Shown here: positions 1 through 23,605 of the stretch, one piece after another
Layout of the letters: every line of letters starts with the position of its first letter
How positions within the stretch are numbered: the stretch's first letter is position 1
Assembly: GCF_011397635.1 (NCBI RefSeq)
Contig: NC_064758.1
Coordinates: 22,466,513-22,530,512 of the forward strand
Reading direction: 5' to 3'
Source: Epinephelus fuscoguttatus
Taxonomy: Eukaryota > Chordata > Actinopteri > Perciformes > Serranidae
DNA length: 64,000 nt
The notes under the pieces: generated by a model
What the model was told of the DNA's origin: nothing
The model's database searches: none
Seen by the model: the letters and a program-made list of their open reading frames with translations, nothing else
Position numbers and translations under genes: made by a program

Positions 1-11067
<11,067 letters not shown>

Positions 11068-11631
11068 GGTGAAGATAAAAAAGAAGCTTGCCCAGGAAAC
11101 CACAGGCAGGCTTGTTCACCCTCGCGCGCTTCGCCTAATGGTTACTGAAAGCCGATTGGACAAAAGAGATCACGTGTATACACAAAGACGAGCGTCATCA
11201 ACAAAACTAACGTTCATTATCGCGAGACTTTATTTACAGCTTGATAAATACTCTCCTATGAATAAAACGTTTCTCAACTGTCCTCAACCGTCTTATGTGT
11301 TATTTGTTGGCTATTGGCACTTGTAAAACATTTACAAATAACATAATTGCATATGACTCAAAAAAATATATTGATGTGAATGTATTATATAAATTCAGCT
11401 GATTGTTAATAGTGATAAATATTGCGTTGGTATTAAAATAAGAGATATCTCCTGAAAAAGATGTGTAGGAGAAATCTAGTTCTTTGAAGTACAAAAAAAT
11501 CTATTTGTCATGTGCTCCTGCTTTATATATAGAAATATATCCTGGGTGGAATTTAGGATTATTGGTTTTGTTAATGGGGAAATTCTATGTAAATATAAAA
11601 ATATGACTGACTCCACATGTAATATGTTATA

Positions 11632-11963
11632 CAGTTGCAGCAGTATACCAGTTTCAGGGTATACTGTGGTATGAAAATTGATGGTTATACCGTGTACATT
11701 TGCTTATCTACAACTGATCTCCTGCACATGCAAATCTCTTTTGCTGCATGACTGCCTGTCAGACTTTATACACATACTTCCATTACAAAAATGTTTTCTG
11801 TCAGTGAATATAAAAGGTCTGTCAAACCAAAATTAGGCTTCTGTATTAATTCTTGTAAGGGTCAAATGGTCATAGTAATTGTATAATACTGTATACCGTG
11901 AAACCATATTTTCGGAAATGGTTATTGTACTGTGAAAATCTCATACCTTTGCAACCCTAGTTG
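11632..11963. repeat. MITE-like repeat with imperfect inverted ends
   Basis: The left end (GTTGCAGCAGTATACCAGTT) and the right end (reverse complement beginning GTTGCAAAGGTATGAGAT) are imperfect inverted copies rich in GTATACCGTGAAA-type words. This resembles a common fish MITE. No ORF and no clear target-site duplication. Confidence 0.45.
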
Positions 11964-12289
11964 TAAAGAACATAGTGAAGACTTATCCTTTTGTTAGTAT
12001 TATTTTATTCATTAGTTTCCTTTATTCATGAATAGTCCCTGGTTATATCCCGATTACCAGGTGTGATGTGATGTGTGATCATATGTTGTTTTTTTATGAA
12101 ACTAGAGAGGTGTTGATTACAGTCATTTTGGAGAATGTAATTTGTGGTGCTGTGGAATTGTTTTATATTATTATACCAAGAGATGTTTTAGTATTCATTC
12201 TACCCTCATAAAGTTAATGGAAACAGATCATTATGGTGGGGTTTATTGCAGGTTTTTTTATTAAGACTTAATTGGTGTCGGCTAGGTGT

Positions 12290-12321
12290 GAGCCTTCCTA
12301 ATAAACTGGCTACTGAGTGTA
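12290..12321. repeat. Solitary Tc1-like terminal repeat
   Basis: CCTAATAAACTGGCTACTGA followed by GTG and then TA matches, inverted, the left tip of the Tc1-like element at 39335. No partner terminus was found within about 1.2 kb, so this is probably one end of a decayed copy. Confidence 0.45.
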
Positions 12322-15004
12322 TACATAGACTACTGTTCCTTTTATTTGAAAAGACAGATAAACGGGAGGGAAGGAGACAGATGAGGTTGAACAAATGAGG
12401 CCATGATTTTGCTGTGAGACATAACAGAAGAGGTTCATATTTTTTTCAAGTCCACCTTAAAACAATAGGCCGCTGACCTGTCCATGTAGGCTGCATTTAC
12501 AGAGGATGAAGTGATTCCTCCTGATGTCCGATGCTCTGTGCAAAACTGCACTAGTATGAAGTTTAGCTGAAGCTAATACAATGCTTCGGCTGTTTAGTTA
12601 GTCAAATGAGGTGGGGATCTACCAAAGTTATGTTACATTTTACATTGTTATTCTAGCACAAACTCCCACCTTGTGTATCCCCAGTTATTTGTTGCTGGTC
12701 TGCGGCACAGGGATAGTGACACTGAGAGGGAGTTTTAGGCTAAAATACACGACATACAAAATTTGCTTAACCGGGACTGCAAAGGTCTCACATGCATTGG
12801 TGTAGGAGAGGTTTTACGCATGCATACAGGGTATACCAACCTCTTTTTCTGGACATTCTACAGTATACCCACCTATCACCCAAAAAGGTCACTGGAATAA
12901 ACAGGAGAGTATACCCACTTCCTTCTCAGCAACATACCCATCTACCAAGCAGTACACCTACCTCATCAACTACCACTTGCTTGAGGAAATTTCTTTATAG
13001 CCAGTATGGACAGGAACTATTATAGCAGCCAATGATACTTTCAAGGTATATATGACTATGTATTGTGTCAACACAGGTTTAAAAAAATGTGAACCTATCC
13101 TTTAAACGGGAGCACAGGCCATCAACAATAGGGAACCCTGAGGTGACGACACATGTAGACTGTAGTCAGGTAATTTGCAACTATTTTTGGTAGATTACCA
13201 AGAAAACCACATCAAATTTTGAGGACCACCTTGAGTGGTACTTTAACAGCTTTTTATAGTTCTCTGCTATATTTCAATAAAGAAAATATGTTGCCAATTT
13301 GGACCTCCAAACACATCAAGAACCCCTACCTCACTTTGATAACATGTTCAGGGACAGCTAGTGAGATAAAAATTTAACAGTCATGTTTCTTCTTTAAATT
13401 TTTAAATCAGTTTATCGGTTTAGTCAATGACTCATACGCATAACCTGTGGCTATTCAATAAAAAAGATCGTCCACTTTTCTCCCAGGCTATCCCTGTTTT
13501 ATTTTTATTTTTTGTTGTCTTGTTTCCGTGGTGCCATATGGTCTTACAATGGATGTGTGTGTGTGTGAGCTATGTTTAACAATGATGGCAAATTCTAGAC
13601 TTCTGAGACTGACATGGCTTCAATGCATCATCTTTAAGATTTTTAGGTGACAAAAATACTAAAATGTCTATAATGTGTTGCACACAATGTCAGAACTTGT
13701 GATTTTGGCACATGGTTGCCTTAAAACACGCTGGCTTCACTCAAGAGAAATGTCCCATTTTACTGGACCGCCCTGACCCTTTCCTGTACAAGGTAAAGTG
13801 TATTGTGAGAGAACTGTGATTCCAAGTTAAACATTTAATGAAATGCAACATCCTACAACCACTTGTGTTGTTGTACCCTGATTGTTTTAGCTTCTGTAGC
13901 CTACTTTATTGCCAAAAAGAGAAATTCAGCATGCCACATGGCTTTATTGTTGTGGGACCAGTGTTTTCTTTCACCTTTGGTGTGCCTTTACTAGTTTTCA
14001 CCGACAAAAATGATGTTTCATGTAAAGCTCATTTGTAGCAACGTGTTTGATGACTAGTGTTCAAGAGCCAAAGATGTAAAAACTTATGTCCAGTATTACC
14101 TGACTGACTTTCCCCTACTGTAGGCTCATGATTTCCACTTAGCTTAAGCCCTTATATGACGATGTAGTCTTTAGGCACAGTGGCTAACTTAAAATAGCTC
14201 TTACAGGTCTTTATATACCTTTATGTACGTATAGAGTGCCTATAAACGTTTGACCAGCTCGACCAAACAAGAGACGCTCCTCAAGTAACCACGACATCTT
14301 TTTTAACATATAACTGAACAATGAAACTACTTCAGACGAAAGTGTCTCGTGAACTAAACGCACGTCCTTTTAACCGTTCAAACCCGTCCAGACCTCCTCC
14401 TCCTTCTTCTGTTGTGGTTAGATCAGAATCGCTTCTTTACTCATTGTCCACAGTGAAGCTTGAGATGAACCCAAGCTCACCCAGAACTAGTATATCTGAT
14501 CAATTCATCACCTCTGACCACAACATAAAGCGTGGAGGCCCTGTAGGTTAACATCTCGCCAACTGCTCATCGCCATGGAGGCTCGCGAGCGCTTTTCCTA
14601 TCATCTCTGGTCGGAGCAGAGCCAAACTCAGACCAGATCAAATAAGATCACTGTGTAGGTTTTAACAGAAATACACACTCACACGGACAAACACCGCACA
14701 TTTACTCACACAAACACTCGCCAAACACTCACCAAACACTCACCAAGCACTCACACACACATAACCCACTCACACGCCATTCACACTATGAAGCAAGAAT
14801 TTCCGGGTCAGGTTTTAAAGCTGAAAGTCGCAAGGAATCATGGGACATTGAAAGCATGAAATAGTTGGTGCGTCGCCCTCATGTGGCCATTCATGAAAAC
14901 TACCCTCCCTTATTTCTCCTGTGTACTTAATATTTCTTACATTTCTTGCATTACCTGTTACAGTAATAATCTCATATTATTTAAGAACCCTACTGTTTGT
15001 TTAA

Positions 15005-15005
<1 letters not shown>

Positions 15006-15070
<65 letters not shown>
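15006..15070. repeat. (GATA)n microsatellite
   Basis: About sixteen uninterrupted GATA units in the spacer between smc5 and the FAM107-family gene. Confidence 0.97.
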
Positions 15071-17304
15071 GTTTAGTAGTCAGATATTTATATTAACCTT
15101 TGTTCAGCCTTATCATCCCTGTTTTTAACTGTCTTTTTCTGCGTATGTACAGATATCTTAAATAAACAGACTATTTTTGCATTGATCTCAGCCTGCGGAT
15201 GTTTTTGTAGCTTTCTATCCCAGTTACATTGGTGTGCAGGTGTCTCTGCTGCCCTGTCTAGTTTATACACTTACTTGGTTATTAAAGCTGATTATAATTT
15301 ATTTATTTTTTAAATCAAGTAATAAGTAATTGGGCCTATACGAAGTAATACAAAAGAGGAACAATGAAGTTAAACAAACACACCAAAAAGTGATGTTACA
15401 ACTAAATTATATAAGTATTTTTAGGTATTGTTTTGTTTTGATGCCTTCACAGTTCATGCTAAAGGTGGATTCAACAAAATGTTTATAAACAATTCAAAAT
15501 AAATGAAACAGGGGCTCTCAGTTTAATATCATTCGGAATTATAACACAAAATCCCAAATAGAAAAAGTCATTTTACAGTATATTTGTAAAATGGATTACA
15601 TTAAAATAAATATGGTGTGGGAAGGATTAATTTACAAAAACAAAAAGTGTTTTTAGGAGCAGCTACTCTTTTCTCTGAATTTCTGCTATTATGTATTTTA
15701 AAACATATAAAAAGTTCGGGGAAAAAAAATCTACCTGCAAGTTGCTCTTTAATTGACCGATAGTAAACACAGTGTTTTCCACAATCATAGCCGTAATCAT
15801 AAATGGCTGGAAAATACATAATGAGATCTAAATTAGTTTGCACTGATAGTATACATTTACAGTATGTATATGGTTGTTTCTTCAGAACAGGTTTCCGGGA
15901 AAAGACAGCACTCTAGTGGTAAATAGGTAAAAATAAATAAATAAAAAGTAAAATCTGCCATTTGAACTACGAGCAAGTTACAGTACATCATGTTTTTGAA
16001 TAAAAGGCTCATAGGCCACCTGAATTACTGTAAAAACATAATCAGAACTTACAGTATTCACTACATAGTTGAAAAACAGTGGCTGAAACAACAGAAAATA
16101 AGACTTTTAATGAATCAACAGTGGTCATATATATGTACATACACACTTACACTCACACAGACACTTTTGCACCTACTGTTTGGTCTGTTCTGTTGTTGAA
16201 TTTGTTTATTCTATTCATTTTCTATAGTTGATTTAACCCTTAAAGGCCCAAACAGCTTCATATTAGCTTTAGCTGGACGGTGGACACCTATATACAGCAC
16301 ATCTGTTGTATTTCTTTTACTGATCATTTGCCTGTATTGTCCCATTAATTTAACAGCTACATTGCCATATAATTTCAGGCTGTAGTGCTACAAACACTGA
16401 GTAGTCAGGGAAACCACATATAAACCAAGAGGGTCTGTTGTAAAGGTATGTCTCCATCAATAAGAACCAGTGAACATCGAGTGAAAAATCTTACTGCCTC
16501 CCATTATATACAGTATGTTGGCTTGCCTAGAACCCTTTGTTGTCATCAACTGGTAACAGTGCCGTGTTAGGTTGGTTTTAAGCTGCATTTGTGTCTGTGG
16601 CAATTACCTAATCTAGCCTCCAATACCCTGTGGGGGATGTGAGGTAATCTTGAATGGCGTAATAAGATTTCAGTGTGTACTACCACTATTGACTACTGCT
16701 AGACAGCACATTGAGTCTGAGGAGCCCTCGTCAACAGCAATATGTTGCACTTGGCCGCAGCAGGGAAACAGACAACAGACAGACTATGTGAGGAGGTGTG
16801 ATCCCTTTAAACAATGGACTAAAACAGGAACACTGTTACTGAACAGAAACAGTGGACCTCCGCCATCCTGCCATGGAGGGGTCAGCTGCAAAAAAAGTGA
16901 GTTGTTTTCTTTTACCTTTACTGATGTCTGGTGAATGACAGGTCATCGTCTGGTCTGGTGGCCATCTGTCACAGGCTCTGTCAGGCTGTAAGTGTAACCT
17001 CAATGAGCTTACAGTCAGGGTTTTTACTGAATTCTACATGTCTAATAGAGTTTCGATTTCTCTTCATATTATGTACATTATGGACAAAAATAACACACTA
17101 TTGGTGGGACAATCTATCTATTCAGTTATTGAATCAGATGTCCAGAAATGTTTCAGTGCATTAAAGCATGAAACTGCTTCAGTTCAGTTTGATATAATAC
17201 ACAAAGGGGCCCTTGAGTATAGTAACCATCAAACTGACATGGTTGGAAACCAACATAAGTGCAAAATAACAGCAAGCATTATGTTATACAGTGTCGTATT
17301 AATA

Positions 17305-17600
17305 GTAAAATAGCCAGAAGCTCATTTTTCTATGCTACGCTCTCCTTATGGAACAACCTATCCCTGCATATTAAACAAAGCTAGAGGTCATTTTTAAAAC
17401 AAAAGTTAAGGAGGATTTGTGGGGAGGATTGATGGTTCACCTTTGAGGGAGGGAAGTTAAACCATGGGTTGTCAGTTGGACGAGGGTTGGGCAGGTTTAT
17501 AGTGAAATTTGGGTGTTGTGTGCAATGATTTGCATGTTTCTATGTATTGTTTGTTGTTTCCACTGAGGGCCGCCTTGGAAATAAATGTTTTAAGTAATGT
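17305..17600 (+). mobile_element. LINE-like C-terminal scrap
   Basis: The plus strand reads FFYATLSLWNNLSLHIKQ, resembling the LWNxLPLxIR motif near the end of fish LINE ORFs, followed by a noncoding tail. Strongly degraded and short. Confidence 0.4.
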
Positions 17601-18676
17601 TTTAAGTGCTATCCTTAGGGATTTTTGTCTGATAATTCTCCTTTGAGTTGGTGTGCTTTTAAATTCCTAATAAAAAAACTTGAAGTTATACTAATGAATG
17701 TGTTATTGCTTTTCATGCGTACTTAAATGGTCCATTGATTCTCAAATTATTCAGTGTACTTCAGAACAAAATCTTTACATTTTAGGGAGTTTCATGTTCC
17801 AATACATGTTAATACTGTTGATGTTTCTGAAGGTAAGATGATCTCAGACAGTCGGCAGGTGATAGAACAATTCAGAGTGTCTGTTCTGGAGAGAAAGAGG
17901 AGATTAGGTGGAGTGATTTTGCTGGACTCCATCCCAGCCCTGCAGGCTCTGACTGGAACAATGGCTTGCATTAGGTCAGACACCCGTCAGGTTATTTGTC
18001 AGCTCAACCTCTCTGCAGGGGCCCGGGGAGGGACAGGATCTGGAGGCTTATGTCTGTGACAGGAACAGTAAAAGGCACAATCCCAAGCACGGCTCTGAGC
18101 TCCAAGAATCCCAGGAGCAGAGCTCAGGGATCTTATGGTCAGCTACAGGGCAGTTTACAACAGAAATATATGACTTCGTCTGAGAAAGGCTTCCTCAGAT
18201 CACTAACAACAGCATCTACCATCTGTTACCTGCTCAAAATGATCCCTTCCTCCTGGTTATCTGGTTTCAGTGGGTGTGGTAGGGAGCTATCTGCCTGATT
18301 GTCCTACAGTATGTCTATCCACTGTTGTACATTATTTTCCCTTTTAATCACTGGTGGAACTTTGGTCATGTTTTGCCAAAGACAATCATTGTCTGGCCAG
18401 ACCTACGTCACTGACAGAGCTGTTACGTCACCTTCGTGCTACAAGTAAACACAACTCACCTGCTTAAGTTACGCAGCGGGCACTGTCCCTTCCTGCTCTT
18501 ACAGTATCTAATTATACCTATCAGGTAAAGATCAGAATAAAGACATTTTGATACATCACTGTTAATGTGTTTGCTTCAGCTGGTGGCTCTGAAATAATAA
18601 TGTACGTGACAAATTACTAACAGGGTGTGTCTTCTTTTATATTATTTTACATGTTCTGATCGGCAGAAACCAGGAT

Positions 18677-21588
18677 ATGGACATCACAAAAAAGGTATCT
18701 AAAGAGAAAAGTGAAGTTAAAATAAACACTTAATGATACTGATGATTAGAATATATGTTTAATAGAAGTGTCACTCACATGTCACCAATCAAATATTTGA
18801 TTGCTTTATCTATGTGATCTCCCAAATTGATGAATAAGTCTATTAGAATGATTAACTGATCTATCAATCAAATATTTGATTAACAGTTTATTTGTATAGG
18901 CTAAGTACTTTCCTGATTGTTCAAATTACTGTTTTTTTTTTTTCATTTTTAAATGTATTTACTTTGTGACTGAAATCTCACATTAACAACATTCAGTTGT
19001 GTCAAACAATAACATTAATCTAGATCAAACCTGATCAGTTAGAAGTTAACAGATGGTCAACAAGTAGTGATATAAGTTGTTTTGTGTTGCTCAGAGACGT
19101 CTGTTGGCCGCACATCTCTGTCCCGTCAGTCCATAGCAGACTGCAGTGGTGACGAGCTGACTCAGCCGAAAAAACTTAACGGTTCCTCAGTGGAGCCGCC
19201 GAGCTACCATAACCTGCACCGGGAGCTGCTGCTCAGCCATAAACGGTACAGGAAACACCTCTCTCTGATCTTACTGTGGTCAGCGTGAAACAGAGCTGTG
19301 CATGGTGGATTGTGTGTGTAACTGTGACTCTGACTGACCCTGCAGTGGCCTGCTGCTGGAGGAGAAACCAGAGCTGAAGCGAGTGTTGGAGCAGCGCAGA
19401 CTGGAGCTCCATAAGGGAGAGGAGATGGCCCGACAGCAGCCCTCAGACCTGGAGCAGGAGCTCCGCAAGAGGCAGCAGAAGCTGCAAGAGGTACATAACA
19501 AACAGCTGAGAGACAATCAGTCATGAATAAAGGAATGGTAAATACAAATAAATCCAAACACACAGGAGGTGTTTTCATTGTTACCACAAGGCTTTGGGCA
19601 TAAAAGAGACTCTAAGGGCCAATATGGAGAGTAACGCAACATTTCCTCAAGTACAACACAAAGTACAATTTTAAGATGAAATTGAATTGAATGGATTTTT
19701 TCACTGATAATATATATTAAAAAGTATATACATATATAGATAAATAATGCATGCACTCCGCGACCAGGAGGCATCACATATTTATACAATTTTGTCAAAA
19801 GGGTACAAAGCTATATTAAGATGTGATGCTTCCTGGTGACAAGTGCATGCAATAACACTCCCTTTTAACAATTCAATTTCACCTCAAAATTGTATTTAAG
19901 CACTGAATCAATGTACTTAGTTACCTTCCACTAATGACTATTGGTATTGGCCCTTCAAGTACTTTTACACTACTTGAATATTTCCATTTTCTGGAACATT
20001 ACACTTCTACTTTATTAAATTTTAAATTTAATAATTGCTTAAAGGTCCAGTATGTAGGATTTAGGGGCATCTAGTGGTAAGGTTGCAGAACTGAAACTTG
20101 CTCCATGAGTCAGGAGTGTAGGAGAGGTGGCTGAAGCGAAAACGCAAAACATGAAAGGCCCCAGGCTACTGTAGAACGACATGGCGGCCTCTGTGGAAGA
20201 GGACCCACACCATATGTAGATATATATGTCTCATTCTAAGGTAACAAAAATACAAGTATTCTTATTTACAGGTGATTATACACTAATGACAACATAGCTG
20301 TGAATATAATATATATCCATCCATCCATCCATCCATCCATCCATCCATCCATCCATCCATTTATCCAATGCCCGGTCGCAGGGGCAGCAGGCCAAGCAAT
20401 GCACCCCAGATGTCATTCTCCCCAGCAACGCTTTCCACCTCCTCCTGGGGGACCCCAAGGTGTTCCCAAATGAGATATGTAATCCCTCCAGTGTGTTCTG
20501 GGTCTGCCTGGGCCCCCCTATCAGCGGGACATGCCTGAAACACCTCCAGTGGGAGGTGTCCAGGACGCACCCTGATCAGATGCCCGAACCACCTCAACTG
20601 ATCCCTTTCAACGCAAAGGAGCAGCGGTTTTACTCCGAGCTCCCTCTGGATGTCCGGGTCCTTACCCTATCTCTAAGGCTGAGCCCAGCCACCCCACAGA
20701 GGAAACTCATTTCGTCTGCTTGTATCTGCGATCTCATTCTTTCGGTCACTACCCAGAGCTCATAACTATAGATGAGGGTTGGGACATAGATGGACCAGTA
20801 AATCGAAAGCTTTGCCTTCTGGCTCAGCTCCCTCTTCAGACATCACTGCAGAAGCCGCAGCAAACTACCGATCCATCTCACGCGCCATCATACACTTCAT
20901 CCATTATATAGAGTTTTTGCCAATAGATGCCCCTCAGTCATACACTATAGACCTTTAATATTTCACTACTTGACAGCTGAAGTTTCAAATTTAGATTTTT
21001 TTGATAAGCTGATAAATACACTGCATTGTTAAAGGTGAAACCAGTGTCTCCCAAATTTTTTGTCTTTGACCCCTTAGAGAAAAGCACCAAACGTTTCAGA
21101 TGGCTTCATTTAAATAACAGTTCAACATCCAAAGAGGTCAAATTATTCAGTATTTTGTTTAAAAAAAAGCAAAGGTGAGTGAACAGTCCAAAAGAGTAAA
21201 ACAAATGTGTGTAGCAGAACTTTGTTTTTTCTTCTTTCTTATTGGTTTCAATAGATTTATCTTGTGATCCCTACACCAGGGACACAACCCCTAGGCTGGA
21301 AACCAACAACTACCTGTGTATATAAGTAATTATTAGCAACACCTTTAAATCTGACTGTGTTTATGCCAAAATACTATTTAACCACGGTGACTCAAATTTT
21401 GTTACCATACTGCCCTTAGTCTGGACTAACTGGATGGTGTATGACACTGACTGGCTGAGAGCTGATTTGTCTTTTGTCTCTCCCAGTATGAGCAGGAGGA
21501 GATCAGGCGGCGAGAGAACCAGCAGAAGATCCCAGAGTTTGTCCGTGTGAAGGACAACCTGAGGCGGACACAGACGTCTGAGCAGTGA
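18677..21588 (+). CDS. FAM107-family protein (FAM107A/B-like)
   Basis: FAM107 proteins are small coiled-coil proteins linked to actin and stress responses. Exons: 18677-18694, 19097-19245, 19346-19490, 21487-21588, together 414 nt (137 residues). The family core is clear: ELTQPKKL, then [26 protein letters not shown], a charged helix with [16 protein letters not shown], and the C-terminal signature [13 protein letters not shown]. The first coding exon (MDITKK) is inferred: it has a good acceptor and donor and keeps frame only if the next exon starts after CAGAG rather than CAG. The N-terminal half ([20 protein letters not shown]) is not familiar from FAM107A or B. A polyadenylation signal AATAAA lies at 22148-22153. 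Which paralogue it is cannot be settled by eye; the inava neighbour suggests a separate ohnologue. Confidence 0.85.
19655..19900. repeat. Fold-back repeat (inverted arms)
   Basis: Arms around 19663-19690 and 19868-19896 are inverted copies (AATTTTAAGATGAAATTGAA versus TTCAATTTCACCTCAAAATT), with a second inverted pair inside (GCATGCACT...GGCATCACAT at about 19749-19780 against ATGTGATGC...GTGCATGC at about 19820-19850). The flanking word AATGTACTTAGTTAC at 19913 is also common in fish repeats. Noncoding; inside the last FAM107 intron. Confidence 0.6.
20310..20905 (-). mobile_element. LINE 3' end with (GGAT)n tail
   Basis: The minus strand reads, after some frame errors, [20 protein letters not shown], then [20 protein letters not shown] and [13 protein letters not shown], the end of a non-LTR reverse-transcriptase ORF. 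It is followed directly by a (GGAT)n run (plus-strand CCAT at 20315-20360), a tandem-repeat tail rather than poly(A). It sits inside the MITE at 20038-20960, so it inserted later. Clade not assigned. Confidence 0.75.
20315..20360. repeat. (CCAT)n microsatellite, LINE tail
   Basis: About eleven CCAT units, best read as the 3' tail of the minus-strand LINE fragment next to it. Confidence 0.9.
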
Positions 21589-22147
21589 GGCCCCACGGCT
21601 CCCATCAGCCCCTGCAGAATCTCACCATAGTGGCCCTATCTTCATGTTCACTGTTTGCTGAGTTACACATAAAAAAATCAAATCAGGCACCAGCTCACTA
21701 CACATCTCTTAGTGAATTTTAAATTACATTTTGAGACATCAGAATCTGTGTGAGGAATCATGCGTACCAAAAAACACATATTTAGAAAATCTTATAACTC
21801 TGTCACTGTTGTGTTTCTGATGAGGGAGTGGAAGTGTTCATTTTTTATTCACAATTATGTGGTTGAAGGAAAGAGGATGGATATTTTTTATGTTTTTTTA
21901 TGGTCATTAATTTTTTTTTCAACTTCTCATGCCTCCTCTTGGATTAAAGAAGTATCAGGCTGTTTTATTGTTTTTTGTGGAGAGGTCACACAAGTCAAAT
22001 TCTATAAGACCACTACATGATTATTAACAGAGACATTTCTCAACAGAGCTGTTTTGTAATGATAGAAATCCCCCACAAGTGTGCATGTCTGTGTATTTGT
22101 TCCTGTCATGACTTTTGATTTTTAGTGTATTTGCTGTGTGATGTGGA

Positions 22148-22153
22148 AATAAA
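22148..22153 (+). terminator. Polyadenylation signal of the FAM107-family gene
   Basis: AATAAA about 560 nt after the stop codon, followed by a GT-rich stretch (GATGTGTTGTTTGTTGG) that fits a downstream element. Confidence 0.6.
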
Positions 22154-22935
22154 GGCTCTATGGTTTGCAGAGATGTGTTGTTTGTTGGACACAATGCAAA
22201 GCACTGAGGGCTGATTTGCATGCAGCTCTTCTCCCCGAGGACTCTCACGCTTCTTTCACATGGATATGGGACTTTGTTTAATTAGCTGATCTTTTCATTC
22301 CATCACGGGATGAGAGGAGAAAGCACAGGCCATCTGGAGGAGGCTTTTCAGGATATAGAGGCTAGGAATCCTCAAGGGCCTGGTTAAGGCACTGGAAACA
22401 TTTGGATGGTCAGGGAAGCCACCGACTGCAGGCAAATAAAAGTAGCCTGTTTGTTATATCAGAGCTGCATTTGGATTACTTTAGTAGCTCATACACAAAT
22501 TAGACACAAATTGCGACATGTACTCAGTGTTGTAAGACATAATCAAATCTTCTAAGTCAATATATTCAGCAAAATAAAGAATCAAAAGTAAAAATACTTG
22601 CATTTTTCTGTTGTAGCCCATTGAGGTGAAGCTGATTTTAACTGCTTTATATACTCTTAGCTCAATATGTAACAGAACACGATATTGTCTGTCAAGAGTG
22701 CTGGTTTCATTTCAACATCAGGGGTGGACACATATGAAACTGAGGTGTTGGGGGTCCCCCACCAAACAAATTCTGATCATCAAACACTTAATTTCCTGCA
22801 TTTCAGTAAACTTTTATGAACTGATTTTTTTCATTTTTCTGGATAACTTCATAATGTAAATAAATTTAATTGTGTCAAAATAAAAGTCCTCTACAACTGG
22901 CATGTTTTTTTTTTTGGAGGGGTTAAATGCACATG

Positions 22936-22985
22936 TTCAGAATCAGAATTAGAAATACTTTATTGATCCCAGAGGGGAAATTATT
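22936..22985 (-). repeat. Fragment of a common fish LINE 3' tail
   Basis: The plus strand reads AGAAATACTTTATTGATCCC then AGAGGGGAAATTA. The reverse complement, ending AATAAAGTATTTCT with an ATTCTG-type run, is a widespread teleost retrotransposon tail. Only ~50 bp remain. Confidence 0.5.
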
Positions 22986-23118
22986 TATGTTACAGGTGCT
23001 CCTTCATATTCATATTGAGGGGGATGTGTCCTTTACCCACTCACCCACCCCGAAATCTACACCAATGTTGTCCATGCTCATAAGATCTAAAGCTTAATCT
23101 GCAAATTAAAAAGAAACA

Positions 23119-23605
23119 GTGGCGGTCAAATAAATGTAGTAGAGTAAAAAGTATGTTTCCCTCCTAAAGTAGAAGAATTAGTTGTCTATTAGCGTAAAAT
23201 AGAAATACTCATATAAGTATACAAAATTTGAACTTACAGACAGTATTTGAGCAAATGTTACATTTCACTACTGTTTGTGTTACAGAAAATAATAATAAAT
23301 GAATAAACAAGGCAAAATATTACAAGATCAAAATGAACAAATTACACATCAAGCTATATTTTATATATATGTGCCTGAACAGAATGTATGCTATCAGCAA
23401 TCAAAAGTAGTAACATCTGTCTCTAAAATATAATTAGGCAATGTTTTAATGTATTTTTGGACTAGTAACTGTAACAGTGGCTGTCAAATAAATATAATGG
23501 AGTAAAAAGTACAACACTCCCACTGAAATGTAGTGGAGTGGAAGTAGCCTGTTAAGTAGCATAAAATAGAAATACTCATAAAAGTATATCAAATTTGAAT
23601 TTTTA
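23119..23605 (+). repeat. Two direct copies of a local repeat
   Basis: 23119-23235 and 23472-23605 share GTCAAATAAAT, GAGTAAAAAGTA and AAAATAGAAATACTCATA in the same order and orientation. Each is roughly 120 bp and they are about 240 bp apart. Likely pieces of one noncoding fish repeat. No function suggested. Confidence 0.6.

Larger units (their letters stand above)
11068..18666. other. Gene-poor spacer between smc5 and the FAM107-family gene
   Basis: No ORF here resembles a known protein. smc5 transcription should begin just right of 11067. Seen within: a MITE-like repeat (11632-11963), an isolated Tc1-type terminus (12290-12321), a short CACTCAC-rich degenerate repeat (about 14690-14760), a GATA microsatellite (15006-15070) and a LINE-like scrap (about 17305-17600). 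Otherwise it is A/T-rich sequence with no recognisable structure. Confidence 0.6.
20038..20960. mobile_element. TTAA-ended MITE split by a LINE
   Basis: The left tip TTAAAGGTCCAGTATGTAGG plus GGGGCATCTAGTGG is matched by an inverted right tip (ATAGATGCCCCTCAG ... ATAGACCTTTAA) ending near 20960. The body is a common fish MITE carrying a TATATATGTCTCATTCTAAGG-like section. A LINE 3' end sits in the middle. It lies in the last FAM107 intron. Confidence 0.7.

Noticed and set aside
17754-18059. 101-codon plus-strand ORF upstream of the FAM107-family gene
   Set aside because: No family resemblance, no splice context and ordinary codon composition for the surrounding noncoding sequence; likely chance.
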